Shown here piece by piece: positions 33,989 through 42,424 of a stretch of 64,000 bases of DNA. The stretch is from Candidatus Stoquefichus sp. SB1 (lineage in GTDB: Bacteria; Bacillota_I; Bacilli_A; Erysipelotrichales; Coprobacillaceae), in NCBI RefSeq assembly GCF_001244545.1, contig NZ_LN852694.1, positions 378,172 to 442,171 of the forward strand. The letters are read 5' to 3'. The position numbers were made by a program, and so were the translations under genes. How positions within the stretch are numbered: the first letter of the stretch is position 1; each line of letters opens with the position of its first letter. The notes beneath the pieces were generated by a model. The model was not told where the DNA came from. It worked only from the letters and a program-made list of their open reading frames with translations, and ran no database searches.

Positions 33989-35807
33989 AGGACCAATGGG
34001 GCATGGAGCCCATGCAACCGAAAAAGCTAAAGACTTCAAGGGAACTATCAAAAGATTATTTACTTATTTAAAACCTTATTATGTAAAATTATTACTTGTA
34101 TTGATTTTTGCATCAGGGTCAACTGTATTTAGTATTTTTGGACCAAAGATTTTAGCCAAAGCAACAGATAAATTAGGAGAAGGTATATTAGCGAAAGTTA
34201 ATCATACAGGTGGAATAGATTTTACAGCTATCTCACAAATTCTTATTTTCTTAGCATGTATTTATTTATTTAGTGCATTTTTGAATTTTATACAACAGTT
34301 TATCACATCAGGTATTTCGCAAAGAGTGGCTTATGATTTTAGAAAAGCGATATCGACAAAGATGGATCGTTTACCATTAAGTTATTTTGATAAACATTCA
34401 AGTGGAGATACTTTATCACGTGTAACAAATGATGTTGATTTAATTGCGCAGTCATTGAATCAAAGTATGGCACAGATTGTCACATCAGCAGTGCAAGTTA
34501 TTGGTATTTTCATTATGATGTTGACAATTAGTGTTCCCATGACATTGATGGCATTATGTGTATTGCCAGTGTCAATGTTATTGATGTCATTAATTATGAA
34601 AAGAACGCAAAAATATTTCTTTAGACAACAACAAAGTTTAGGAAATGTTAATGGTCACATTGAAGAAATGTATGGAGCTCATCAGATTGTTAAAGCTTTT
34701 AATGGAGAAGCATCTTCTGTTGAAAAATTTGAAGTTTATAATGATGAACTCTATGAATCAGCATGGAAATCTCAATTCTTTTCTGGTTTAATGCAACCAT
34801 TAACAACTTTCGTTGGAAATATTGGTTATGTTGGTGTATGTTTATTAGGTGGATTCTTAGCAACAGGTGGAACAATTTCAATTGGTGATATTCAAGCCTT
34901 CATTCAATATGTTCGTTCTTTTAATCAGCCAATTACTCAGTTTGCACAAATTATGAATCAGTTACAGTCAACTGCTGCAGCTGCTGAACGTGTCTTTGAG
35001 TTTTTAGATGAAGAAGAATTAGAAAAAGAAACACCAGTAATTACCCATGAACAAATGGAATCTATCGAAGGTGGCGTTACATTTGATAGTGTCAATTTCG
35101 GTTATAATCCTGATAAAACAATTATTCATGATTTCTCAATGCATGTTCATGCTGGTCAAACAGTAGCAATTGTTGGACCAACTGGTGCTGGAAAAACAAC
35201 AATTGTGAAACTATTGATGAGATTCTATGAACTCAATAGTGGAAGTATTATGATTGATGGACATGATATTAGAGATTATACAAGAAGTGATTTGAGAAGT
35301 TTATTTGGTATGGTTTTACAAGATACATGGTTATTTGGTGGAACAATCAGAGAAAACTTAAAATATGGTAAATTAGATGCAACTGATGAAGAAATGAAAA
35401 AAGCTTGTGAACTTGCATATGCAGACCATTTTATCAATACTTTAGAAGATGGTTATGATACAATTATTAATGAAGAATCAAGTAATATTTCTCAAGGTCA
35501 AAAACAGTTATTAACAATTGCGAGAGCTTTCTTAGCTGATCCAAAGATTTTAATTCTTGATGAAGCCACATCTTCAGTAGATACAAGAACTGAAGTTCTG
35601 ATTCAAAAAGGAATGGATAAATTAATGGAAGGACGTACAAGTTTCATTATTGCGCATCGTTTATCAACAATCAAAGATGCCAATACAATTATTGTTATGA
35701 AAGATGGCGATATTGTAGAACTTGGTAATCATGAATCATTACTTGCTAAAGGTGGATTCTATGCTGACTTGTATCAATCTCAGTTTGAATCAAGCAGTGA
35801 AGATTAA
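33981..35807 (+). CDS. Heterodimeric ABC exporter 2, subunit with canonical Walker B
   Basis: 608 residues. Six-helix domain and ATP domain with Walker A GPTGAGKTT, Walker B ILILDEATSSVD (catalytic Glu present) and altered signature NISQGQKQ. Complements the degenerate partner encoded just upstream, with which it overlaps by eight bases; ribosome site AAAGGAGGAA. N-terminal residues MPRGPMGHGAHATEKAK are a Gly/His-rich cytoplasmic lead typical of this subfamily. Ends before a bidirectional terminator. Confidence 0.92.
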   Translation: MPRGPMGHGAHATEKAKDFKGTIKRLFTYLKPYYVKLLLVLIFASGSTVFSIFGPKILAKATDKLGEGILAKVNHTGGIDFTAISQILIFLACIYLFSAFLNFIQQFITSGISQRVAYDFRKAISTKMDRLPLSYFDKHSSGDTLSRVTNDVDLIAQSLNQSMAQIVTSAVQVIGIFIMMLTISVPMTLMALCVLPVSMLLMSLIMKRTQKYFFRQQQSLGNVNGHIEEMYGAHQIVKAFNGEASSVEKFEVYNDELYESAWKSQFFSGLMQPLTTFVGNIGYVGVCLLGGFLATGGTISIGDIQAFIQYVRSFNQPITQFAQIMNQLQSTAAAAERVFEFLDEEELEKETPVITHEQMESIEGGVTFDSVNFGYNPDKTIIHDFSMHVHAGQTVAIVGPTGAGKTTIVKLLMRFYELNSGSIMIDGHDIRDYTRSDLRSLFGMVLQDTWLFGGTIRENLKYGKLDATDEEMKKACELAYADHFINTLEDGYDTIINEESSNISQGQKQLLTIARAFLADPKILILDEATSSVDTRTEVLIQKGMDKLMEGRTSFIIAHRLSTIKDANTIIVMKDGDIVELGNHESLLAKGGFYADLYQSQFESSSED

Positions 35808-35836
35808 AAAAATATCAACATGTATTTAAAAAAAGG

Positions 35837-35878
35837 TCATGGTCTATTTGGATATAACAAATAGACCATGATTTTTTC
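35837..35878. terminator. Bidirectional terminator between exporter 2 and the LysR gene
   Basis: TCATGGTCTATTT (35837-35849) pairs perfectly with AAATAGACCATGA (35859-35871), flanked by AAAAAAA on the left and TTTTTT on the right. Confidence 0.9.
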
Positions 35879-36720
35879 TACTGATTGAGGGTATAAAGGA
35901 ATCCTTTGAACTGGGCTTCTTTATCTTTTAAATAACAACAATAAAACGTAGCATGAGCTTCACTATCAGTAATAGGTATAACGACTCTATTTGGAGGAAT
36001 ACCATCATATTTCATTGTAAAATCTGAGGTGAAAGATGGTAAAGATGATAATTCAATGAGATCATAAAAAATACTTCTATCTTCTTGAATCAAAAATTTT
36101 GTGTTTGGCATTTTTTTTGGTACTTGATTCCAAAAGCCTATATTAGACATAAGTAATATTTTTTCTCCATCCATTTCTTTTAAAGAAATGGATTTTTTAT
36201 GGACTAAAGGATGTTCATATGGAAGTGAGAAATAAAGTTGTTCTTCCATAAACATTATACATTCAATATCCTCATCTTCGATTTCATAAGGCGTAACGAT
36301 AAACGTATATGTATGATCTTTGAGACCATCTATAAGGATATTTATATCTCTAATTTCACTAGATACTGTTTTATCAAGATAAAATCTTGATACCTTTTGA
36401 TTAAGATAGGTTTGTGGGGCAGGAGCGCATGTACCAATAGAGATAGTATGTTGTTTTCTATTAAATTCTTTTAGTTGAATTTTCATGTTCTTCGTATCAC
36501 TAATAATTCTTTTAAAAAGCTCAACGGCAAGTAATCCTGTTTCATTTAAACTGATTCTATTTTTTGTTCGTTCAAACAATGTTATGTCTAATGTTTCTTC
36601 TAGTTTTTGCATTGAGCGTGTTAAAACAGGCTGAGAAATATGTAATTCTTTAGCAGCTAAAGATAATGTTTTATATCTATCAAATGCAATGAGATGGATG
36701 AGTTGTTCAAATTCTATCAT
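35878..36720 (-). CDS. LysR-family transcriptional regulator
   Basis: 280 residues. N-terminal winged helix-turn-helix (YKTLSLAAKELHISQPVLTR, residues 16-35) and a C-terminal periplasmic-binding-like effector domain. It is transcribed away from the EFR1-ferredoxin gene, with 105 bases between them holding a 20-bp near-palindrome; such divergent layout is standard for LysR regulators and their targets. TGCTATAAT on the minus strand near 36750 is a likely extended -10. Effector unknown. Confidence 0.92.
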   Translation of the reverse strand: MIEFEQLIHLIAFDRYKTLSLAAKELHISQPVLTRSMQKLEETLDITLFERTKNRISLNETGLLAVELFKRIISDTKNMKIQLKEFNRKQHTISIGTCAPAPQTYLNQKVSRFYLDKTVSSEIRDINILIDGLKDHTYTFIVTPYEIEDEDIECIMFMEEQLYFSLPYEHPLVHKKSISLKEMDGEKILLMSNIGFWNQVPKKMPNTKFLIQEDRSIFYDLIELSSLPSFTSDFTMKYDGIPPNRVVIPITDSEAHATFYCCYLKDKEAQFKGFLYTLNQ

Positions 36721-36772
36721 AAATTTCTCCTTTCACTATTCTATTTCATTATAGCATATTTCTATATTCATA

Positions 36773-36802
36773 TTGTACATTTTAAAGAATATTCCTTAAA
36801 AT
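36773..36802 (+). promoter_or_regulatory. Promoter and LysR-type operator of the EFR1 operon
   Basis: TTGTAC (36773-36778), 18 bases, TAAAAT (36797-36802). TTTAAAGAATATTCCTTAAA at 36781-36800 is a 20-bp palindrome with one mismatched pair, covering the spacer and -10. Its AT-rich dyad form fits a LysR site; the position over the -10 would suit repression better than activation. Confidence 0.5.
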
Positions 36803-36825
36803 AAAGGTGAAAAGGAGGGATGACA

Positions 36826-37599
36826 ATGTTATTTTATTATACAGCAACAGGAAACTGCTTATATGTTGCAAAAATGATGGAAGAGAATCCAAAAAGTATT
36901 CCACAGGAATTAAAAAAAGCAAAGTTAGAGTATAAAGATGACATCATTGGAATTGTGGCACCTATCTATGCAGGAGAATTACCCAAAACGGTCAGAAGAT
37001 TTATTGGAAGTGCAAAGTTTGAAGCAAATTATTTTTATATGATATTGACTTATGGAAATAGGGATAGTGTTGCAGGAATATGGAGTTATAATTATTGTTA
37101 TAGTAATGGTATTGATATGAACTATATTCAAACAATAAAAATGGTAGATAATTATTTACCAGCGTTTGATATGGAAGAACAAATAGCTATGGATAAAAAA
37201 GAAGATGAACAAATCAAAATTGCTATTGAAAATATTCAAAAGAGAGTACATTTTATTCCATCACCAACAAAAGAAGGAATAGCTGCTTATAAAATGGTTT
37301 CTCAAAGATTTCATGAACATCCAGAAATGAATAATGGTGAGTCAATCATAATGAGTAATAGATGTGTAGGATGTCAAATATGCAAACAGGTTTGTCCAAT
37401 TGGTAATATTAAAGTTATAGATGGCAAAGCCAAAAGAAAAAATAAAGTTTGTGATTTTTGTTTGGCATGTGTTCATCATTGTCCATTTCAGGCAATTGAT
37501 TTAGTGACTGATAAAAATCCTAAAGCTAGATATCGTCATTTTGGTATTACATTAAAAGATATTGTCAAATCAAATGATCAAGGAGAAAAAGAGTTATGA
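36826..37599 (+). CDS. EFR1-type ferredoxin: flavodoxin-like domain plus two 4Fe-4S clusters
   Basis: 257 residues. N-terminal flavodoxin-like domain starting MLFYYTATGNCLYVAKMM (FMN loop) and containing IVAPIYAGELPKTVRRF; C-terminal bacterial ferredoxin domain with CVGCQICKQVCPIG and CDFCLACVHHCPFQAI, eight cysteines for two clusters. Members shuttle electrons in anaerobes; partner unknown. AAAGGAGG at 36811-36818 is too close to an ATG at 36820, so the ATG at 36826 (seven-base spacing) is chosen. Followed by a four-base overlap with the phosphatase gene. Confidence 0.9.
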   Translation: MLFYYTATGNCLYVAKMMEENPKSIPQELKKAKLEYKDDIIGIVAPIYAGELPKTVRRFIGSAKFEANYFYMILTYGNRDSVAGIWSYNYCYSNGIDMNYIQTIKMVDNYLPAFDMEEQIAMDKKEDEQIKIAIENIQKRVHFIPSPTKEGIAAYKMVSQRFHEHPEMNNGESIIMSNRCVGCQICKQVCPIGNIKVIDGKAKRKNKVCDFCLACVHHCPFQAIDLVTDKNPKARYRHFGITLKDIVKSNDQGEKEL

Positions 37600-38177
37600 A
37601 AAAAGTATTATATCTCATGCGCCATGGACAGACATTGTTTAATTTACAACATAAAATTCAAGGATGGTGTGATTCACCATTGACAGATTTGGGAATCAAA
37701 CAGGCCCAAGTTGCAAGTGAGTATTTTAAAACAAATCATATCATTTTTGATCATGCTTACTCATCAACTTCAGAAAGAGCATGTGATACTTTAGAGATTG
37801 TCACTGATTACCAAATGCCTTATACAAGAGTCAAAGGATTAAAAGAATGGAACTTTGGTGTATTTGAAGGTAAAGATGAATGTTTAAATCCAAAATTACC
37901 ATATGGAGATTTCTTCCAACAATTTGGTGGAGAAAGTGAAATAGAATTAAGAGAAAGAATGGTCAAGACTTTAACTGAAATTATGAATAAAGATGATCAT
38001 GAAATTGTTTTAGCTGTCTCACATGGAGCAGCCTGTGCCCAATTTTATAGAGCGTGGGAAGAGTATACAAAAATCATTAAAAAAGAAAGGTTTTATAATT
38101 GTTGTATTTTAAAGTTTGAATATATTAATGGGGTTTTTACTTTGGTTGAATTATATAACCATAATATAACTGAGTAG
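37596..38177 (+). CDS. Histidine phosphatase family protein (phosphoglycerate mutase-like)
   Basis: 193 residues. LMRHGQTLFNLQHKIQGW carries the phospho-accepting histidine (His10); the second catalytic histidine is in AVSHGAACAQ. Family members remove phosphate from sugars, nucleotides or cofactors; it lacks clear features of the glycolytic mutase, so a small-molecule phosphatase is more likely. It overlaps the EFR1 gene by the four bases ATGA, so the two are co-translated. Confidence 0.88.
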   Translation: MKKVLYLMRHGQTLFNLQHKIQGWCDSPLTDLGIKQAQVASEYFKTNHIIFDHAYSSTSERACDTLEIVTDYQMPYTRVKGLKEWNFGVFEGKDECLNPKLPYGDFFQQFGGESEIELRERMVKTLTEIMNKDDHEIVLAVSHGAACAQFYRAWEEYTKIIKKERFYNCCILKFEYINGVFTLVELYNHNITE

Positions 38178-38324
38178 AAGAATAGATATTCAAAAAAGAT
38201 AATTCATTTTAATACATATATACTATGCTTTACAAGAAATTATTGAAAAATCATATGTTGTGAACTTATCATTTAATCAATGAAGTGTATACAGTAAGTT
38301 TAGAAAAATAAGGAGGAATTGAAA

Positions 38325-39170
38325 ATGGAATATGTACAATTGAATAACAGTATAAAAATGCCTTGTGTAGGATTTGGAGTTTTTCAGATTCAAGATGAAG
38401 ATGAGTGTATAAAAGTTGTTTTGGATGCTATTGAGGCTGGATATAGACTTATAGATACAGCTCAATCTTATGGAAATGAAGAAGCAGTAGGTAAAGCCAT
38501 TGCTAAAACAACTGTTCCTAGAGCAGAACTTTTTATTACGACAAAGGTTTGGATTACAAATGCCGGATATGAAAAAGCTCGTGCTTCTATTGCGGAGTCT
38601 CTTCAAAAAATGCAATTAGATTATCTAGATTTAGTATTAATTCATCAACCACTCAATGATTATTATGGAACATATAGAGCGATGATAGATCTTTATAAAG
38701 AAGGAAAAATAAAAGCAATTGGGGTCAGCAATTTTTATCCTGATAGATTAGTTGATTTGACATTATTTAATGAAGTACCGCCAGCAATTAATCAAATTGA
38801 AGTTAATCCTTTTCATCAGCAGATTGATGCTCAAAAAGTAAATCAAAAATATCATGTACAAGTGGAAGCATGGGCACCTTTTGCTGAGGGGAAAAATAAT
38901 ATATTTACAAATCCACAATTAAAAGAAATTGGTGATAAATACAACAAGAGCATTGGGCAAGTGATATTAAGATGGTTAGTTCAAAGAGGAATTATTCCAC
39001 TCGCTAAGACAGTGAGAAAAGAGCGAATGTTAGAAAATATCAATATCTTTGATTTTGAATTATCAGCAGAGGATATGATAAAAATTGAAAGTATTGATAG
39101 AAAAGAAAGTTCGTTTTTTAATCATCAAGAGGCATCATCAGTAGAAAGATTAGCTCAATTAGTGAGATAA
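38325..39170 (+). CDS. Aldo/keto reductase
   Basis: 281 residues. NADPH-dependent carbonyl reductase of the bacterial AKR5 type: GFGVFQI, the catalytic tetrad region RLIDTAQSYGNEEAVG (Asp and Tyr), TTKVWI (Lys) and LVLIHQP (His), and the coenzyme segment IPLAKTVRKERMLEN. TTG at 38319 opens the frame, but AGGAGG at 38311-38316 correctly places the ATG at 38325. It stands 147 bases after the phosphatase gene and may have its own promoter. Substrate unknown. Confidence 0.93.
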   Translation: MEYVQLNNSIKMPCVGFGVFQIQDEDECIKVVLDAIEAGYRLIDTAQSYGNEEAVGKAIAKTTVPRAELFITTKVWITNAGYEKARASIAESLQKMQLDYLDLVLIHQPLNDYYGTYRAMIDLYKEGKIKAIGVSNFYPDRLVDLTLFNEVPPAINQIEVNPFHQQIDAQKVNQKYHVQVEAWAPFAEGKNNIFTNPQLKEIGDKYNKSIGQVILRWLVQRGIIPLAKTVRKERMLENINIFDFELSAEDMIKIESIDRKESSFFNHQEASSVERLAQLVR

Positions 39171-39306
39171 TTCATAGAATTACGATAATGAACTCTTTAA
39201 ATAATGAATTGTGAGAGACAGATTGTGTCTCTCATTTATTATTAATGATGCCATAGTTCAATTACATAGATTATTTGTAAATATTAAAATGCTTTATACG
39301 CCATCT

Positions 39307-39340
39307 ATTGTAAAGACTATAATAAAAAACACTTTACAAT
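39307..39340 (+). promoter_or_regulatory. BirA-type operator over the bioY promoter
   Basis: ATTGTAAAG (39307-39315), 16 bases, CTTTACAAT (39332-39340): perfect nine-base arms, arranged like the known Bacillota BirA sites (TTGTAAACC, 14-15 bases, GGTTTACAA). A TATAAT -10 (39318-39323) lies between the arms, so biotinoyl-AMP-bound BirA would block transcription. Confidence 0.75.
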
Positions 39341-39388
39341 TATATTTTGTTCATGTATGATTATAAGCCATAAGGAGTGTAATAAGAA

Positions 39389-39934
39389 ATGAAAATAAAA
39401 GAAATGTGTTTATGTGCATTGTTTGCTATTTTAATTGGAGTAGGAGCATTTATTAAAGTTCCAATCTCGATTGTTCCAATAACATTACAAACATTGTTTG
39501 TTATATTGGCATCGCTTATTTTAAGACAAAAAGCCGTATATAGTGTTTTGCTATATGTATGTATGGGATTAATTGGGTTACCTGTATTTACAAGTGGTGG
39601 AGGTATATCATATGTTTTGATTCCATCATTTGGTTATTTAATTGGATTTATTGTAAGTAGCTGGTTTGTAGGAAGATATCAAAATACAAATCATATGTCT
39701 CTTATTTCAAGAAGTTGTATTGGGCTAGTTATGATTTATATCATTGGAATGTTATATTTTGTATTTATTCAATACGTTTATTATGGACAAATTTTTTCAT
39801 TAAGTTGGATTTTTATGAGTTTATGTCTCGTCTATTTACCAGGAGATTTGTTGTCTGTTTTTGTAAGTGTTGTTATTTATAAAAGAATTGAATATTTAGT
39901 ACCACACTATACTATGTCATCGACACAACCATAA
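39389..39934 (+). CDS. bioY: Biotin transporter BioY (ECF substrate-binding component)
   Basis: 181 residues, six membrane segments. Family features are the N-terminal IGVGAFIKVPISIVPITLQTLF segment (read in parts), the TSGGGISYVLIPSFGYLIGF loop and YLPGDLLSVF. It captures biotin and works with a general ECF ATPase/transporter module that is encoded elsewhere. A BirA-type operator covers its promoter. It stands directly upstream of the fatty acid operon, whose AccB subunit is the main biotin-requiring protein. Ribosome site AAGGAGTG. Confidence 0.93.
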   Translation: MKIKEMCLCALFAILIGVGAFIKVPISIVPITLQTLFVILASLILRQKAVYSVLLYVCMGLIGLPVFTSGGGISYVLIPSFGYLIGFIVSSWFVGRYQNTNHMSLISRSCIGLVMIYIIGMLYFVFIQYVYYGQIFSLSWIFMSLCLVYLPGDLLSVFVSVVIYKRIEYLVPHYTMSSTQP

Positions 39935-39949
39935 AATGGTTGTGTTTTT
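39923..39949 (+). terminator. Terminator after bioY
   Basis: ACACAACCAT (39923-39932) pairs perfectly with ATGGTTGTGT (39936-39945), loop of three, then TTTTA. The stem covers the stop codon. Confidence 0.88.
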
Positions 39950-40119
39950 AAAAACTCATTTTTATCAATCATTTGAATAATGGAACCTATCTATAATGGA
40001 TATGAGCACATAAAAGATCAATTCTTTCATTATAACGTATTATGAAAAAGATATTGATATGATTATAGAATTGGTGACAATGATGCTGAATTTAATGTTT
40101 AATAGCATCTATTTTTTTG

Positions 40120-40147
40120 TTGACAAATCATATAATAAGTTTATAAT
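40120..40147 (+). promoter_or_regulatory. Distal promoter P1 of the fatty acid operon
   Basis: TTGACA (40120-40125), 16 bases, TATAAT (40142-40147). Start would be near 40154, giving a 216-base leader to acpP. The leader opens with ATAATATAGTA (40154-40164) and its perfect complement (40170-40180), either a 5' hairpin or an operator. Confidence 0.65.
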
Positions 40148-40153
40148 GAACGC

Positions 40154-40180
40154 ATAATATAGTAATCAATACTATATTAT
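40154..40180 (+). promoter_or_regulatory. 11-bp inverted repeat at the P1 start site
   Basis: ATAATATAGTA and TACTATATTAT, separated by ATCAA, are perfect complements. The site begins at the predicted first transcribed base, so it could be a repressor site or a stabilising 5' hairpin. Confidence 0.45.
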
Positions 40181-40269
40181 AAATGAAATCAAACCTGTTT
40201 TAATAACTGAATAATAGAATACTTAAAAAAATATATATAAAATTTTTTAAATAAATTTCGTAAAAAGTA

Positions 40270-40324
40270 TTTACAAATGGAAAAAACAGGTATATACTGA
40301 CATTACTTCAAAAATTTGAAGTAA
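40270..40324 (+). promoter_or_regulatory. Proximal promoter P2 and 22-bp palindromic operator of the fatty acid operon
   Basis: TTTACA (40270-40275), 17 bases, TATACT (40293-40298). TTACTTCAAA-AA-TTTGAAGTAA at 40303-40324 is a palindrome with perfect ten-base arms lying on the predicted start site. It does not match the FapR consensus, and it inverts the half-site order of streptococcal FabT sites. No regulator gene adjoins the operon. Confidence 0.65.
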
Positions 40325-40369
40325 GAAATTAAAAAGTTTTAAGTAAATAAAATATAGGAGGAAATATAT

Positions 40370-40594
40370 ATGTTTGAACAAGTAAAGGATGCATTAGTAG
40401 AATCTTTAAATATTGATGGAGAAGAAATCAAGTTAGAATCAAATCTAAAAGATGATTTAGGAATTGATTCATTAGCTGCTGTTGAATTATCTTTAGATTT
40501 AGAAACTGAATTTGATGTTGAGATTTCTGATGAAGAATTAGCTGCTTTAGTTACTGTTGCAGATATTGTTAAATTAATTGAATCTAAACAATAA
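40370..40594 (+). CDS. acpP: Acyl carrier protein 1
   Basis: 74 residues, acidic. The phosphopantetheine-bearing Ser34 lies in LGIDSLAAVELSLDLE. It carries growing acyl chains between the enzymes encoded downstream. First gene of the fatty acid operon, with a strong AGGAGG ribosome site; a palindromic hairpin right after its stop probably lets part of the transcripts end here, giving an excess of ACP over enzymes. Confidence 0.97.
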   Translation: MFEQVKDALVESLNIDGEEIKLESNLKDDLGIDSLAAVELSLDLETEFDVEISDEELAALVTVADIVKLIESKQ

Positions 40595-40622
40595 TAAGCT
40601 AAGATATCTTAGCTTATTTTTC
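40593..40622 (+). terminator. Attenuating terminator between acpP and accB
   Basis: A perfect 26-bp palindrome (40593-40618, arm AATAAGCTAAGAT) followed by a short T tract. Because eleven more genes of the pathway follow without another promoter that I can see, it is probably partial. Confidence 0.65.
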
Positions 40623-40636
40623 TAAGGAGGAAACTT

Positions 40637-41047
40637 ATGGATACTGAAAAAATTAAATCAATTATGAAAATGTTTGAAGAAAGTCAAATCTCTAAAATGG
40701 ATTTAACAGATGGGGATTTGCATATCACATTAGAAAAAGAAACAGAACCAGTTGAAGTGATCAGAAAACCTATTCTTGAAAAAGAAGTCAATGAAGTAGA
40801 AGAAAAATCAACTGGAACACCAATAAAGAGTCCTTTGGTCGGAACATATTATCAAGCAAGTGGTGTTGATCAAGAACCCTTTGTGAAAGTTGGGGATCAT
40901 GTCAATGTTGGCGATACAATTTGTATTATTGAAGCAATGAAGGTTATGAATGAAATCAAAGCAACTGCTAGTGGAAATGTATTATCAATTGAAGTGGCTG
41001 ATGGTGAAACAGTTGAATATGATCAAGTTTTAATGATGATAGGGTAG
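40637..41047 (+). CDS. accB: Biotin carboxyl carrier protein of acetyl-CoA carboxylase
   Basis: 136 residues. The biotin-accepting Lys102 is in the canonical IEAMKVMNEI, within the C-terminal biotinyl domain starting at SPLVGTYY; a Pro-poor linker (about 35-60) joins it to the N-terminal helix. The birA gene at the end of this lipid block encodes the ligase that loads it, and bioY upstream supplies the vitamin. Ribosome site AAGGAGG. Confidence 0.97.
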   Translation: MDTEKIKSIMKMFEESQISKMDLTDGDLHITLEKETEPVEVIRKPILEKEVNEVEEKSTGTPIKSPLVGTYYQASGVDQEPFVKVGDHVNVGDTICIIEAMKVMNEIKATASGNVLSIEVADGETVEYDQVLMMIG

Positions 41048-41056
41048 GGTGATATC

Positions 41057-42424
41057 ATGATTGAAAAGTTATTAATAGCAAATCGTGGTGAAATTGCAGT
41101 CAGAATTATGCGAACATGTAAAGAAATGGGAATTCAGAGTGTTGCTGTTTATTCAACGGCTGATAAATTATCATTACATGTACAATTAGCTGATGAAGCT
41201 GTATGTATAGGTGGACCCTTAGCAAATGATTCTTATTTAAATATGAATGCAATTATTCAGGCGGCTTGTAATACAGGCTGTGATGCTATTCATCCAGGAT
41301 TTGGCTTTTTAAGTGAAAATAGTCAATTTGCTAGATTGGTTATTCAATGTGGACTTATCTGGGTTGGACCATCACCTGATATTATTGATATGTTAGGAAA
41401 TAAAGCACAAGCTAGAAAATTAATGAAAGAAGCTGGTGTGCCTGTTATTCCTGGTTCTAAAGAAATTGTAGAGTCTGTAGAACATGGTCAAAATATTGCC
41501 AAGGAAATAGGATATCCTGTCATGATTAAAGCAAGTAATGGTGGTGGCGGTCGTGGTATGCGAGTGATTACTAGTGAAGAAGAATTTGAAACACAATATT
41601 TAAATGCAAAATCAGAAGCGAAAGCTTGCTTTGGTGATGATGATGTTTATTTAGAAAAGTTTATTGAAAATCCAAAACATATTGAAGTACAAGTTGTTGG
41701 AGATCAGCATGGTCATGTAATTCATTTATATGAACGTGATTGTTCGTTTCAAAGACGTCATCAAAAAATGATTGAAGAGGCACCATGTCATATTTTAAAA
41801 AAAGATGTTCGAGAAAAACTTTTTGCTGATGCATTAAAAGCATGTCGTCATGTTGGCTATGATAGTTTGGGAACAATTGAATTTTTATTGGATAAACATG
41901 GTCATTATTATTTTATGGAAATGAACACAAGAATTCAGGTTGAACATCCTATTACAGAAATGATTTGTGGAATTGATTTAGTGAAATTACAGTTAAAAAT
42001 AGCTGAAGGATTAAAATTACCTTATTGCCAATCAGATATTCATCAAAATGGATATGCCTTAGAATGTCGTATTAATGCTGAGGATATGAATAGAGATTTT
42101 GCACCAACACCTGGAAAAATAACATTTATGCATTTGCCAGGAGGAAGAGGTGTACGTGTTGATAGTGCCATGTATAGTGGCTTTGAAATATCACCTTATT
42201 ATGATTCAATGATTTTAAAATTAATTACTTTTGCGCCAACACGTTTAGAATGTATTAAAAAAATGCGTGCTGCATTAAGTGAAGTCATTATAGATGGTAT
42301 ATCTACCAATACAAAATTTCATTATTATGTTTTACATTCTAAAGAATTCATTGATGGTCAATATGATACAGGCTTCTGTGAAAGTTTCATAAAGGAGTTG
42401 AAAAATAATGGATCAATTGTTTAA
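41057..42424 (+). CDS. accC: Biotin carboxylase subunit of acetyl-CoA carboxylase
   Basis: 455 residues. Carboxylates biotin on AccB with ATP and bicarbonate. Seen: IANRGEIAVRIMRTC, HPGFGFLSEN, the ATP-grasp glycine loop KASNGGGGRGMRV, ERDCSFQRRHQKMIEEAP and the active-site EMNTRIQVEHPITE. Length and order (accB-accC-accD-accA) are typical of Bacillota. Its last 17 bases overlap accD. Confidence 0.97.
   Translation: MIEKLLIANRGEIAVRIMRTCKEMGIQSVAVYSTADKLSLHVQLADEAVCIGGPLANDSYLNMNAIIQAACNTGCDAIHPGFGFLSENSQFARLVIQCGLIWVGPSPDIIDMLGNKAQARKLMKEAGVPVIPGSKEIVESVEHGQNIAKEIGYPVMIKASNGGGGRGMRVITSEEEFETQYLNAKSEAKACFGDDDVYLEKFIENPKHIEVQVVGDQHGHVIHLYERDCSFQRRHQKMIEEAPCHILKKDVREKLFADALKACRHVGYDSLGTIEFLLDKHGHYYFMEMNTRIQVEHPITEMICGIDLVKLQLKIAEGLKLPYCQSDIHQNGYALECRINAEDMNRDFAPTPGKITFMHLPGGRGVRVDSAMYSGFEISPYYDSMILKLITFAPTRLECIKKMRAALSEVIIDGISTNTKFHYYVLHSKEFIDGQYDTGFCESFIKELKNNGSIV

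Larger units (their letters stand above)
39935..40369. other. 435-bp regulatory region between bioY and the fatty acid operon
   Basis: No credible coding frame. It holds the bioY terminator, a further terminator-like hairpin (GATGCT at 40082 with AGCATC at 40104, then a T run to 40119), promoter 1 with an 11-bp inverted repeat just after its start site, promoter 2 with a 22-bp palindrome, and a long-range repeat (ACCTGTTTT near 40193, AAAACAGGT near 40283). Confidence 0.6.

Noticed and set aside
38277-38615. 112-codon minus-strand frame opposite the aldo/keto reductase start
   Set aside because: Low-complexity Cys/Phe/Asn/Ser composition, typical of an antisense shadow.
40056-40158. Possible 30-odd codon ORF between bioY and acpP
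   Set aside because: No ribosome site, no conserved-looking features, and it runs through the terminator-like hairpin and promoter P1.
40303-40324. FapR operator
   Set aside because: The sequence does not contain the TTAGTACC-type half-sites of FapR.
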